Below, piece after piece: positions 1-8,372 of a stretch of DNA of 33,937 nt. Position 1 is the first letter of the stretch; every line of letters begins with the position of its first letter. The stretch lies in contig CATLHM010000001.1 in NCBI GenBank assembly GCA_949949005.1, positions 257,491-291,427 of the forward strand, read 5' to 3'. The notes under the pieces are model-generated. The model searched no databases, had not been told where the DNA came from, and saw only the letters and a program-made list of their open reading frames with translations. The DNA is from an uncultured Lachnospiraceae bacterium (lineage in GTDB: Bacteria; Bacillota; Clostridia; Lachnospirales; Lachnospiraceae). The position numbers and the translations under genes were made by a program.

Positions 1-171
1 CAGAGGGAGGCCCTGCTCCTGTATTATTATAGCGGCCTGAAAATCCGGGAGATTGCGGTCATAACCACAGTTCCGGTTTCCACGGTGAAATCCCGGTTAA
101 AGCAGGGAGTGGAAAAGCTGAAAAAAAGCATGGAGGAAGATAACGTGAAATCAAAGATTTCACTATCTTGA
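1..171 (+). CDS. RNA polymerase sigma factor, ECF-type, C-terminal end (partial)
   Basis: The reading frame is open from the first base and ends at TGA 169-171, so only the last 56 residues are present and the start lies outside the window. The visible part reads as sigma region 4. A helix-turn-helix (GLKIREIAVITTVPVSTVKSRL) spans residues 12-33 of the fragment and is followed by a basic tail (KQGVEKLKKSMEED). Region 4 of sigma-70 family factors contacts the -35 element; the STVKSRL recognition helix is typical of ECF factors. The gene sits 39 nt upstream of a membrane protein and ABC transporter genes, a layout seen for sigma factors that control an adjacent transporter. A short GC-rich inverted repeat (179-193) lies between this gene and the next. 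Confidence is high for the family; the regulated stimulus is unknown. Confidence 0.85.
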   Translation, partial: QREALLLYYYSGLKIREIAVITTVPVSTVKSRLKQGVEKLKKSMEEDNVKSKISLS

Positions 172-210
172 TTTGCACGCCCGCCAAGGCGGGCAGATGG
201 GAGTTAGAAG

Positions 211-987
211 GTGAAGAAAGAGACCAGAATGGAGAAGGAATTTGCGGCGCTGCAGAAAGGGCTCTTGATCGACGGGAAAAAGAGGGCGGTGGCGCTTGCC
301 CGAATCAGCAAGGAAGTGAGGGAGAAAAAAATCCGCGTCACTCCTTCCCTGGGCCACAGGCTGTATGTGCAGCTTCACTATATGGAAAAGTGGTATTTGC
401 TGTTTCCGGTTTTGATGGCGGCAGGGCTTTTGGGAGTGGTAAAGCTTTTGAGCCGACAGGAGGGCTGGCGGATCGAGCTGATTTCGCTGTTATCCTCGGG
501 CATTGCCTTTATGGGGATTTTCGGGGCCATCAGTGTCAGCAGGATTTTTGCAAATCATATGGGAGAACTGGAGGCTGCCTGCTTTTTCCATGTAGGGGAG
601 ATCGTGGCGGTGCGCATGATTCTTTCCGGATTGATCAACGGAGTGATGATCTGTGTCTGTGCCTTTATTCTCAGGGGATGGATGCGGGAGGAGCTGCTTA
701 AGGTGCTTGTCTATATTTTGACGCCCTTTCTTGCATCAAACTGTCTGTATTTTGCCCTTTTCCTGTTTCTTCGGGAAAAGAATATGCTCTTCGTGTTTTT
801 GGCGGCGGGAGCGGTATGTGCCTGCCTGTGGCTGATTTTGCTATGTGTCCCCTGGGCCTATGAGGAAGGGATGCTGGCGGCCTGGATGCTGCTGCTTTTG
901 GTATCTGTCATTGTGTTTATCGGGGAAGTCTGTCTGATGCTGGGACAGATCAGGGAAGGAGAGATGGTATGCTCACACTGGAATTAA
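211..987 (+). CDS. Polytopic membrane protein of sigma factor/ABC transporter operon
   Basis: This 258-residue protein is not assigned to a named family. The first 50 or so residues are charged and presumably cytoplasmic. After that come about six hydrophobic segments (roughly residues 60-78, 88-108, 125-152, 165-180, 190-212 and 220-243), so it should be an integral membrane protein. The start chosen is GTG 211, preceded by GGGAG at 198-202; ATG 229 is an alternative that would remove six residues. It follows a sigma factor and overlaps the next gene, an ABC ATPase, by 19 nt, which implies one transcript and translational coupling. It could be an anti-sigma factor or a transporter subunit. 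No zinc-binding anti-sigma motif (HxxxCxxC) is visible, so neither role can be fixed. Confidence 0.7.
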   Translation: MKKETRMEKEFAALQKGLLIDGKKRAVALARISKEVREKKIRVTPSLGHRLYVQLHYMEKWYLLFPVLMAAGLLGVVKLLSRQEGWRIELISLLSSGIAFMGIFGAISVSRIFANHMGELEAACFFHVGEIVAVRMILSGLINGVMICVCAFILRGWMREELLKVLVYILTPFLASNCLYFALFLFLREKNMLFVFLAAGAVCACLWLILLCVPWAYEEGMLAAWMLLLLVSVIVFIGEVCLMLGQIREGEMVCSHWN

Positions 988-1853
988 ACCATTTAAGGAA
1001 GGAATTTAAAAATAAGGTGGCGGTAAGCGGCCTTTCCTTAAAGATGGAGGAAGGGGTTTACGGGCTGCTGGGGGCAAACGGCGCGGGAAAGACTACTCTT
1101 CTTCGGATGCTCTGCGATATATTAAAGCCCACCTCGGGAAGCGTTCTGTGCAATGGGGCCCAGATTCGGGAGATGGGCGGCGAATACCGGAGGATGCTGG
1201 GGTATCTGCCCCAGGAGTTCGGATACTACCCGGATATGAAGGCGGAGCGTTATCTGCGTTACCTTGCGGAGCTAAAGGCCCTTCCCCCGGAGCTGATCGG
1301 GGACAAAACCGAAGAGCTGCTGCGGATGGTAGAGCTCTATGAGGTGAGGAATAAAAAAATCAAGACCTTCTCCGGCGGTATGCTGCGGCGTCTGGGCATT
1401 GCCCAGGCCATGCTCAACGACCCGGAAATACTGATACTGGATGAGCCTACCGCTGGCCTGGATCCCAAGGAGAGGATTCGCTTTCGGAATATCATCAGTT
1501 CCTTTTCCAGAAACCGGATCGTCCTTCTTTCCACCCACATTGTCTCGGACGTGGAGTATATCGCGGACAGAATCCTGTTGATGAAGCAGGGAGAACTGAT
1601 CCGACAGGGAACGCTGGGCCAGATCACGGAAGGGATACGGGGCTGTGTCTGGGAGTGTGTGGCGCAGGGGGCCCAGGCCGAGGAGCTGAATGAGCGGTAT
1701 GCGGTCTCCAATTTAAGAAACTGTGGGGATAAGGTGAGCCTGCGGATTGTGGCGGAGGAAAAACCCATGCAGGAGGCTTTGTGTGTGGAGCCGAATCTGG
1801 AGGATGCGTATCTGTATTATTTTACGGTGAAAGAGGGCGTAGGTGCTTATTGA
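969..1853 (+). CDS. ABC transporter ATP-binding protein
   Basis: This 294-residue ATPase has all the ABC signatures: Walker A GANGAGKTT at residues 35-43, a Q-loop in the YLPQEFG stretch near 79, the signature FSGGM near 134, Walker B ILILDEP near 156 and a switch histidine in LLSTH near 190. The last 90 residues are a variable C-terminal domain like those of drug or bacitracin exporters (BcrA/CcmA type). It begins inside the end of the preceding membrane-protein gene and is followed by a six-TM permease, so the three probably form one exporter. The sigma factor upstream suggests induction by envelope or antibiotic stress, but that is inference. No disruption is seen. Confidence 0.93.
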   Translation: MLTLELNHLRKEFKNKVAVSGLSLKMEEGVYGLLGANGAGKTTLLRMLCDILKPTSGSVLCNGAQIREMGGEYRRMLGYLPQEFGYYPDMKAERYLRYLAELKALPPELIGDKTEELLRMVELYEVRNKKIKTFSGGMLRRLGIAQAMLNDPEILILDEPTAGLDPKERIRFRNIISSFSRNRIVLLSTHIVSDVEYIADRILLMKQGELIRQGTLGQITEGIRGCVWECVAQGAQAEELNERYAVSNLRNCGDKVSLRIVAEEKPMQEALCVEPNLEDAYLYYFTVKEGVGAY

Positions 1854-1861
1854 TGGCAGTA
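1846..1861 (+). repeat. Short interspersed repeat, copy 1
   Basis: The 16-mer CTTATTGATGGCAGTA occurs here and again at 20356-20371. In both places GCAAG follows shortly after, then GCAGG, TAT and GAAA at matching distances, and a gene starts 50-60 nt downstream. The copy here overlaps the end of the ABC ATPase gene and may affect the start of the permease gene. Confidence 0.4.
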
Positions 1862-1911
1862 CCGCAAGTGGCCCAAAGTTTGCAGGTTATGGAAAGGGCA
1901 TGGTTATTAAA

Positions 1912-3060
1912 ATGAGATTAATGAAAGAGGAATTCTATAAAATATGTAACAGGAGAATCGTAAAGATCGGCTTTGTGACGGTGCTTGCAGGAATATGGCT
2001 GATTTTTATGGTGATTGGCCCCTGGGAGGCACGGTGCAGTGTTGGCACCGGGAGAGAGAGGCAGGACTATAAGAGATTTGCCGCCATTGCAAAGGACAGG
2101 GAGCTGGCGATGCAATTTGAGGGCGTGCTTACCGATGAGGTGGTGGGCAGAATGGCAGAAACATGCTATTTTCAGGAGTACGCTCCAAATGGGATCGCTA
2201 TTAACCGCAATTATGTAAATACCTTTTTTACAGATAACGGGCTCACCGACGGTACGACCAGGGGGCCGGAGCCGGTGCCGGCCACCCGGACGGTTTTGCT
2301 GGAAAACACGGCAATGGGAAGCCTTACAGATCAGCCTGTGTATTTTACTTATGTGCGGGGCTGGCAGATATTGAAGGAGCTTTTCAGTGCGGGAGGGCTT
2401 CTGATGGGAATCTTTGCGGTCATTGCCCTCTCCCCGGTGTTCTCAGAGGAATACTCTTTGAAGACCGTATCCATCCTGCTAACCACAGCCCATGGCAAAA
2501 AGAAGGATGTCTGGGCAAGGCTGGCGGCGGGGGTGGCGTTTTGCCTGGGAGTTTTTGTGATCTGTACCGGTTTCATGGTGCTTCTGTGCGGAAGTGTGTA
2601 CGGCTTTCAGGGACTTGGATGTTTTGCAGGAATGCTGGACGGCAATTGGCTGCTTTCCACGTGTTGGATAGCCAGTATAAGCTATATTTCCATAGGGGCC
2701 TTTTTCGTAAGGTATTTTCTTCTGGCTCTGTCCGGATTTTTGCTGCTGACGGTCTTTATGCTGTTTGCCTCTGCGGTTTCGCAGCAGAATGTTACTTCCT
2801 TGATCATGGGGCTGGTCTTCTTTGCAATGCCCGTACTTTTGTGGATGTTTTACGAGATGACCTATATGCATATGAGTCAGAGAGTCTCCCTTCTTTTTAG
2901 GACTGTGATCTGTTGCAGCCCGATTTATTCCTTCTTCGGCAATGCCATAGAACAGATGACCACTAAGACGATGCTGCTGTTCCGGGGCGGGGAGTTTGCC
3001 ATGATTATGATTTTCTGTGTTTGGGTGATGGTTTGGAAGTACCGGAATTATCAGGGATGA
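1912..3060 (+). CDS. ABC transporter permease
   Basis: The protein is about 382 residues long. It has a short basic N-terminus, a first membrane segment (VKIGFVTVLAGIWLIFMVI), a soluble loop of about 120 residues and then five or six further membrane helices. This is the ABC-2 type plan of exporters whose permease has one large extracytoplasmic loop. The start is uncertain. ATG 1912 gives the natural-looking N-terminus MRLMKEEFYK, ATG 1900 adds four residues, and GTG 1843, preceded by AGAGGG, would overlap the ATPase gene and add an unusual 23-residue polar extension. The neighbours indicate it is the membrane half of the transporter whose ATPase lies just upstream. The substrate cannot be told from sequence. 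Confidence 0.85.
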   Translation: MRLMKEEFYKICNRRIVKIGFVTVLAGIWLIFMVIGPWEARCSVGTGRERQDYKRFAAIAKDRELAMQFEGVLTDEVVGRMAETCYFQEYAPNGIAINRNYVNTFFTDNGLTDGTTRGPEPVPATRTVLLENTAMGSLTDQPVYFTYVRGWQILKELFSAGGLLMGIFAVIALSPVFSEEYSLKTVSILLTTAHGKKKDVWARLAAGVAFCLGVFVICTGFMVLLCGSVYGFQGLGCFAGMLDGNWLLSTCWIASISYISIGAFFVRYFLLALSGFLLLTVFMLFASAVSQQNVTSLIMGLVFFAMPVLLWMFYEMTYMHMSQRVSLLFRTVICCSPIYSFFGNAIEQMTTKTMLLFRGGEFAMIMIFCVWVMVWKYRNYQG

Positions 3061-3101
3061 CAAAGTCCCTGCAAAGCTCTTGCCGCATTACAAAAATAGC
3101 A

Positions 3102-3130
3102 TTGCATCTATAATCAAGATATGGTAGAAT
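3102..3130 (+). promoter_or_regulatory. Sigma-A type promoter for the ABC-F leader
   Basis: TTGCAT (3102-3107) and TAGAAT (3125-3130) are separated by 17 nt, and TGG just before the -10 makes it an extended -10 element. Transcription would start near 3137, about 385 nt before the ABC-F start codon, leaving a long untranslated leader. Confidence 0.65.
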
Positions 3131-3137
3131 ACAAAAC

Positions 3138-3521
3138 AGTATAAGGAAGGGCGCCGCAATCGGCGTAAGGTGGAGGAATGATCAGTAAATAATCTAATTT
3201 GGAAAGCAAATATGCTGCGAAACGGTATTGAGAAGCCTGTTTTTACCTTTTTTGGCAGGAAGGACGGTTTACGAATCGTACTGTTCGCCCGCTATGTATT
3301 CCGAATCAGATTATTCCCTGATCACCCGAAGCTTTTTCTGTAGTGAAATTGCATCAATGGGTCTTCTTTACGTGGGAAAGTCTGTTTTCGGGTACGAAAG
3401 CAGGCTTAAGTTTTTATACGCAGGCCCGTGCAGAGTAGTTTGCCACTAAAGTGGCGCACGGGCCGCGCACGAGTAGGGGAAGTGACCTTCCCTACTCGAT
3501 TGATTTTGTAAGGAGGTTCCT
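3138..3521 (+). promoter_or_regulatory. Structured leader upstream of ABC-F gene, putative attenuator
   Basis: This stretch of nearly 400 nt has no convincing gene. It contains three inverted repeats: CGCCG/CGGCG around 3151-3165, a nested hairpin at 3423-3464 (GGCCCGTGC with GCACGGGCC outside, GCCAC with GTGGC inside, loop TAAA) and a hairpin at 3471-3497. A 10-nt bulge in the second hairpin contains GAGTAG (3433-3438). This is complementary to CTACTC (3492-3497) in the third hairpin, so the two structures could be alternatives. Very short reading frames exist near the 5' end (for example ATG 3179 followed by only three codons, and a 43-codon frame from 3212). Long leaders with upstream frames and attenuators are known for some antibiotic-resistance ABC-F genes. 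Regulation here is inferred. Confidence 0.5.
3471..3497 (+). terminator. Hairpin before ABC-F ribosome binding site, possible attenuator terminator
   Basis: GAGTAGGGG pairs with the CCCTACTC side over about ten base pairs with a short loop, followed by GATTGATTTTG. The T-tract is interrupted, so intrinsic termination may be weak. The ribosome binding site AAGGAGG lies just downstream at about 3511-3517. Confidence 0.4.
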
Positions 3522-5210
3522 ATGTTGCAGATTAAAAATTTAACAATTACTCATAAAAAGGATTTCCGCGTGATTTTGCAGGATTTTTCCTGTGTGTTAA
3601 GTGCCGGGGACAAGGCGGTGATCGTTGGGGAAGAGGGAAACGGTAAGTCAACACTGCTGAAATGGCTCTACGACCCGGAGCTGATGGAGGACTATGCCGA
3701 GGCTGTGGGTGAGCGGCTGGTCAGTCAGGAGAGAATGGCCTATCTGCCCCAGGAGTTGAGGAAGGAGGATACGGAGAAGACTCTCTATGAGTTCTTTGCC
3801 GAAAGGCCCGGTTTCTTTGAGCAGACACCCAAGGAGCTGGGGGAGCTTGCAAAGAGATTTCAGGTTCCTGCCGATTTTTTTTACGGGGAGCAGAGGATGG
3901 GCACGCTCTCCGGCGGGGAGAAGGTGAAAGCCCAGATGATGGGGCTTCTGATGGGGGATCCCACGGCCCTTCTTCTGGATGAGCCCTCCAATGATATTGA
4001 CCTGGAAACCCTGGAATGGCTGGAAGAGCTGATCATCCGCTGGCCCGGCATTGTTCTTTTTATCTCCCATGATGAGACGCTGATCGAGGGCACCGCCAAC
4101 ATGGTGATTCACATAGAGCAGATCCGGCGGAAAACCATAAGCCGGGCCACGGTGGCCCATGTTCCCTACCGGCAGTATTTAAAAGAGCGGGCAAATCGGT
4201 TTGAAAAGCAGGAGCAGCAGGCGTTATACGAACGGCGGGAGAAAAAAATCCGGGATGAGAAACTGCGCAGGATAGAACAGAAAGTGGAGTTTCAGTTGGA
4301 TAACATCCCGAGGGCAGAGCGGGGAACCAGAAAGAACCGGCATATAAAAAAGAAAATGAAAGCGGTCAAGAGTTTAGAGCACCGCTTTGAGCGCGAGGAC
4401 GCCGGGATGACCCAAAGGCCCGAGGAAGAGGAGGCAATTTTTTTCAAGCTGGGGGAAGAGGGCAGCAGGATTCCGGCGGGAAAAACCGTGCTGGAATTTG
4501 CCCTGGATGAGCTGCGCATACCGGAGAGAGAAAATGAGGTCAGGATGCCGGAAGCGGAAAATGAGTTTCGGACGCCAGGGGAGGAAAACGAGTTTAAGAC
4601 GCCAGAGGGGGAAAATGAGTTTAAGACGCCGGGAGAGGAGAGAGTCCTGGCCAGGAATATCTTTCTGCGGGTGCGGGGCTCTGAAAAAATCGTGATCACC
4701 GGGCAGAATGGCGTGGGCAAAACTACCTTGCTGCGCAAAATCGCGGAAAATCTTCTGGAGAGAAAGGATATCCACGCAGAGTATATGCCCCAGAATTATG
4801 AGGAGCTTCTGAACCTTTCCGTGACCCCGGTGGAATTTCTCTCCCTGTCAGGGGATAAGGAGGAAGACACCAGGATCCGAACCTTCCTGGGAGCCCTTAA
4901 GTATACCGCAGATGAGATGGACCACCCAATCGCGGAGCTCTCCGGCGGGCAGAAGGCCAAGGTGCTCCTTTTGAAAATGAGTATGTCCGGGGCTAACGTC
5001 CTGATTTTGGATGAGCCAACCCGGAACTTTTCCGCCCTGTCGTCCCCGGTGATACGGGAGATGCTTGCGCAGTTTCCGGGAGCCATCATCAGTATTTCCC
5101 ATGACCGGAAGTATATCGCCCAGGTGTGCGAGAGGGTGTACCGGCTTACCCGGGAGGGGTTGGTGCAGGAAGGGTTGACGGAAGAAGGGCTGACGCAGAA
5201 CAAGGGCTGA
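3522..5210 (+). CDS. ABC-F family ATPase (ribosome protection / translation factor type)
   Basis: The protein has 562 residues and two nucleotide-binding domains with no membrane segments, the ABC-F plan. NBD1 has Walker A GEEGNGKST (36-44), signature LSGGE (129-133) and Walker B LLLDEPSND near 151. A basic coiled linker (about 205-300, rich in K, R and E) is the part that reaches the ribosome in ABC-F proteins. NBD2 has Walker A GQNGVGKTT (394-402), signature LSGGQ and Walker B LILDEPTRNFS. The last element departs from the usual LDEPTNHLD but is familiar in a clostridial ABC-F subgroup. A 9-residue tandem repeat (residues 337-372) interrupts the start of NBD2, and three EGL(V/T)x units end the protein. 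The start ATG 3522 follows AAGGAGG at ideal spacing. Antibiotic resistance is likely but not shown; the long leader and the MATE gene downstream favour it. Confidence 0.9.
   Translation: MLQIKNLTITHKKDFRVILQDFSCVLSAGDKAVIVGEEGNGKSTLLKWLYDPELMEDYAEAVGERLVSQERMAYLPQELRKEDTEKTLYEFFAERPGFFEQTPKELGELAKRFQVPADFFYGEQRMGTLSGGEKVKAQMMGLLMGDPTALLLDEPSNDIDLETLEWLEELIIRWPGIVLFISHDETLIEGTANMVIHIEQIRRKTISRATVAHVPYRQYLKERANRFEKQEQQALYERREKKIRDEKLRRIEQKVEFQLDNIPRAERGTRKNRHIKKKMKAVKSLEHRFEREDAGMTQRPEEEEAIFFKLGEEGSRIPAGKTVLEFALDELRIPERENEVRMPEAENEFRTPGEENEFKTPEGENEFKTPGEERVLARNIFLRVRGSEKIVITGQNGVGKTTLLRKIAENLLERKDIHAEYMPQNYEELLNLSVTPVEFLSLSGDKEEDTRIRTFLGALKYTADEMDHPIAELSGGQKAKVLLLKMSMSGANVLILDEPTRNFSALSSPVIREMLAQFPGAIISISHDRKYIAQVCERVYRLTREGLVQEGLTEEGLTQNKG
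4530..4637 (+). repeat. 27-nt in-frame tandem repeat in ABC-F NBD2
   Basis: Four units of 27 nt start at 4530, 4557, 4584 and 4611. They encode nine residues each with consensus ENEF(K/R)TPxE: ENEVRMPEA, ENEFRTPGE, ENEFKTPEG, ENEFKTPGE. A partial unit (RIPER) precedes them. Units 3 and 4 are the most alike, which suggests recent duplication. All units keep the reading frame. Confidence 0.9.
5154..5198 (+). repeat. 15-nt in-frame repeat at ABC-F C-terminus
   Basis: Three imperfect 15-nt units encode EGLVQ, EGLTE and EGLTQ just before the stop codon. The next bases (AAGGGCTGATGCAG) look like a fourth unit broken by the stop. Confidence 0.7.
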
Positions 5211-5287
5211 TGCAGAATTAGGAAAGCATATAGCAACAAATGATTTATCGACTGGCAAAAGCGCTGAAGTACACGAGGAGTATCAAT

Positions 5288-6703
5288 ATGAAACCGAAGA
5301 CCACCACAGAAAAATTTGACTGGAACTATTTTATCCGGCACATTGCCATCATCGCGGTGCCGGTGGCGCTGCAAAATCTTCTGACCACCACGGGAAGTAT
5401 GGTGGATACCATGATGCTGGCCTCCCTGGGGGAGCAGACGGTAGGGGCCGTAGGGCTCTGTGCCCAGTTTTCCAGCCTGATGTTTGCAGGCTATTGGGGA
5501 TTTGTGGGAGGCGGTATGCTGTTCTTTGCCCAATATTGGGGGGCAAAGAATCATGACGGCATCACCCGTTCCTTTGGGCTGACCCTTTCCTTTATGCTGA
5601 CGGTAGGGGTGGTTTTCGGATTTTTGGCCGTGGGGGCGCCGGAATTTATCATGAACATTTATACGGATAAGCCGGAGATACAAAAGATCGGTATCTCCTA
5701 TCTGCGGATCGTGGGCTTTGCCTATGTGCTGCAGGTAATCTCCATGGCAATAAGCGCCCTGCTGCGTTCCATTGAGCAGGTCAAGATCCCTCTTTACGGA
5801 GGGATCGCTTCGGTGGTCGCCAACTGTGTTTTTAACTATATCCTGATCTTTGGAAAGCTGGGAATGCCCAGAATGGGGGTGAGGGGAGCGGCCCTGGGGA
5901 CTGTCCTTGCAGGAGGGGTGAATCTGCTGATTCTCCTGCTTTTTGTGATCAGAAACAGGATTCCCTATGTGCTGGAGTTTTCCAAATATTTCCGCTGGAA
6001 CAGAGAATTTATCCATCAGTATCTGCAGAAGTGTTTTCCCATCATTTGTAATGAGGTTTTGATCGGCGTAGGAAATATGATGATCAATATTGTGCTGGGA
6101 CATCAGAGCGAGAAGGCCATTGCGGCGGTGGCCGTGTTCCGTACCTTAGAGGGGCTTGTGATCGCCTTTTTCAGTGGTTTTTCCAATGCGGCTACGGTTC
6201 TGGTGGGAAAGGAAGTGGGAGCGGGAAACCACGAGGTGGCTTTTCAGAGGGCCAGGCGCCTGGTATATCTGTGCAGCGCCCTGATCGGAACCGCCTGCCT
6301 TGGGGTGATCGCAATCCACAATCCGCTGCTCCATGCCATGGGGCTTAGCGGGGAGTCTTACCGGATTGGCACGGGAATGCTGCTGATCTACAGTGTGGCC
6401 GCCCTGATCCGTATGGGGAACTGGACTCAGAATGATACCTACCGCTCCGCAGGGGACGCGGCCTTTGGCTCCATTATGGAGATCACCTTTATGTATCTGA
6501 TGGTGCTTCCCTGTGTGTATCTGGCCAACTATGCTTTCCATGCGCCGTTTCTTCTGGTGTTTGCCCTCTGCTATGTGGACGAGCCGGTGCGGTATGTCAT
6601 CATGCAGTGCCACATGTACTCCGGTAAATGGGTAAAGCCGGTATCGGATGAGGGGATTAAGACCATCGGGGAGTTCCGCAGACAGCACGGGATTAAGGGA
6701 TAG
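5288..6703 (+). CDS. MATE family efflux transporter
   Basis: The 471-residue protein has about twelve hydrophobic helices in two halves, the multidrug and toxic compound extrusion plan. Typical parts are the first helix with LQNLLTTTGSMVDTMML, the loop FSSLMFAGYWGFVGGGMLFFAQYWGAKN and the second-half sequence FSGFSNAATVLVGKEVGAG. MATE proteins export cationic drugs or metabolites using Na+ or H+ gradients. The start ATG 5288 is chosen because GAGGAG lies seven bases upstream; an in-frame ATG at 5240 has no ribosome binding site. It follows the ABC-F gene by 77 nt on the same strand, so the two may be co-induced by the attenuator leader. The substrate is unknown. Confidence 0.92.
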   Translation: MKPKTTTEKFDWNYFIRHIAIIAVPVALQNLLTTTGSMVDTMMLASLGEQTVGAVGLCAQFSSLMFAGYWGFVGGGMLFFAQYWGAKNHDGITRSFGLTLSFMLTVGVVFGFLAVGAPEFIMNIYTDKPEIQKIGISYLRIVGFAYVLQVISMAISALLRSIEQVKIPLYGGIASVVANCVFNYILIFGKLGMPRMGVRGAALGTVLAGGVNLLILLLFVIRNRIPYVLEFSKYFRWNREFIHQYLQKCFPIICNEVLIGVGNMMINIVLGHQSEKAIAAVAVFRTLEGLVIAFFSGFSNAATVLVGKEVGAGNHEVAFQRARRLVYLCSALIGTACLGVIAIHNPLLHAMGLSGESYRIGTGMLLIYSVAALIRMGNWTQNDTYRSAGDAAFGSIMEITFMYLMVLPCVYLANYAFHAPFLLVFALCYVDEPVRYVIMQCHMYSGKWVKPVSDEGIKTIGEFRRQHGIKG

Positions 6704-6707
6704 GGAA

Positions 6708-6730
6708 GCAAAAATTATTTTGCGTTTTTT
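6708..6730 (+). terminator. Terminator after MATE gene
   Basis: GCAAAA pairs with TTTTGC across a short loop and is followed by six T residues after one G. The stem is short, so efficiency is uncertain. Confidence 0.5.
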
Positions 6731-6792
6731 AAAAGGATGAAAGACAAAGCCATGCTTCATAAAAATAAAAAGAGAAAGGATGTACCAAGTCT

Positions 6793-8292
6793 ATGAGCAA
6801 ATTGTTTGAGGATTTTAAGGAGTATCTGAACAGGATGAACCAGTACGGCCATGTGTGTACGTTGTTGTATTGGGACATGAAGACAGCCGCCCCCAAGCTG
6901 GGACAGGCGGCCCATGTGGAGGCCCTGACCCATTTTTCGTCAGAGAGTTTTGCCATGTCCACCTCGGAAGAATTAGGAGGGATGCTTGATTCTCTGGCCG
7001 GGCCGGAGGAGTTTGAGGAACTTACCGATACCTGGAAGTTTATTGTAAAGAGGATGAAAAAGGATTTTGACCGGAACAGGCGAATCCCTGGGGAATTGTA
7101 CAGAACCTTTGTCAAGGCCCAGGCCGAGTCCGGCAATGCCTGGGAGGAGGCAAAGGAAGCCGCGGACTTTTCCGTGTTTGCCCCTCACTTACAGAAGATG
7201 ATAGATCTGACCAGAGAAATCACCGGCTATACTGACCCAGGCAAAGAGATTTATGACGCCCTGCTGGATCAGTACGAGGAGGGTATGGACTCTGCCACCA
7301 TTGACAGGCTTTTCGGGGAGTTGAAAAAGGAACTGATCCCCCTGGTGCAGGCCATCTTTGCCAAAGACCAGCCGGAAAACCAGGCGTTTTCCAGGTACTT
7401 TGACCCGGATGCCCAGAAAAAGGTGCAGGATATGCTTCTTTCCTACATTGGCTTTCGGCGGGATGCGGGAAGCGTGGGGGAGACGGAGCACCCCTTTACC
7501 CTGAATTTTTCTTCTAAGGATGTGCGGGTGACCAACCATTACTATGAAAATGACCCCTTAAGCGCTATTTTTTCCGCCATCCATGAGGGCGGCCACGGGA
7601 TTTTTGAGCAGAATGTAAATCCGCAGTACGACAACACCAGAGCGGGAAGTTGCGACTACATGGGCCTTCACGAGAGCCAGTCCCGGTTCTATGAAAATAT
7701 TCTGGGAAGGAATAAAAATTTCTGGATTCCCATTTATGATAAGTTGGGCGAGCTTTTGCCTCCCTTTAGGGAGATTTCCCTGGAGGATTTTTACCGGGAG
7801 ATCAATCATGTGAAAAACAGCTTTATCCGGGTGAATGCGGATGAGGTGACCTATTGCTTCCATATTATATTGCGCTATGAGATGGAAAAGGCCATTTTCA
7901 GAGACCAGGTTCCGGTTGAAGAGCTTCCGGCCCTCTGGAACCAAAAGATGCAGGAGTACTTACAGATCACCCCGGCAAACGACGCCGAGGGGATTTTGCA
8001 GGATATGCACTGGTCGGACGGCTCCTTTGGCTATTTCCCTTCTTATCTGCTGGGGAGTATTTACGACGGTATGTTCCTCGATGCTTTGCGAAAGGAATTA
8101 GGGGACGTGGATGTGCTTCTTAAGGAGGGAAGGATTGGCGAGATCACCAGATGGCTGAACGAAAAGATCCATTGGTACGGCAGTACCCGAAAGCCTAAGG
8201 AAGTGATCAGCGCGGTCTGTGGCAGGGAGATCTCTGCGGAGCCGCTGATTCGTTATTTTAAAGAGAAATATACAGAAATTTATGGGCTTTAA
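6793..8292 (+). CDS. M32 family metallocarboxypeptidase
   Basis: The 499-residue length matches thermostable carboxypeptidase 1 (Taq carboxypeptidase, peptidase family M32). The zinc site HEGGH is at residues 264-268, within IHEGGHGIFEQNV. The third ligand probably comes from the HESQSRFYEN segment about 30 residues later, a family signature. The N-terminus carries the family start motif around LLYWDMKTAAPK, and C-terminal WSDGSFGYFPSYLLG is also conserved in M32. The enzyme removes C-terminal residues from peptides in the cytoplasm. The start ATG 6793 has an AAAGGA site about 12 bases upstream, rather far. It stands alone between the MATE gene and glnA, probably with its own promoter. Confidence 0.95.
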   Translation: MSKLFEDFKEYLNRMNQYGHVCTLLYWDMKTAAPKLGQAAHVEALTHFSSESFAMSTSEELGGMLDSLAGPEEFEELTDTWKFIVKRMKKDFDRNRRIPGELYRTFVKAQAESGNAWEEAKEAADFSVFAPHLQKMIDLTREITGYTDPGKEIYDALLDQYEEGMDSATIDRLFGELKKELIPLVQAIFAKDQPENQAFSRYFDPDAQKKVQDMLLSYIGFRRDAGSVGETEHPFTLNFSSKDVRVTNHYYENDPLSAIFSAIHEGGHGIFEQNVNPQYDNTRAGSCDYMGLHESQSRFYENILGRNKNFWIPIYDKLGELLPPFREISLEDFYREINHVKNSFIRVNADEVTYCFHIILRYEMEKAIFRDQVPVEELPALWNQKMQEYLQITPANDAEGILQDMHWSDGSFGYFPSYLLGSIYDGMFLDALRKELGDVDVLLKEGRIGEITRWLNEKIHWYGSTRKPKEVISAVCGREISAEPLIRYFKEKYTEIYGL

Positions 8293-8372
8293 GGGGTATC
8301 TTGTGTTACAATAAGCACAGCGTTAATAAAAGGTACGGCATTTGGACGAGAAGAAAGGACAGGACAAAAGCA

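Noticed and set aside
3228..3449. 73-codon frame before the ABC-F gene
   Set aside because: It begins with TTG and has no ribosome binding site, and its composition looks random. Its stop lies in a hairpin loop, so a leader-peptide role was considered but not supported.
4796..6103. 435-codon minus-strand frame
   Set aside because: It is antisense to the ABC-F and MATE genes, has no family pattern, and both plus-strand genes have clear motifs.
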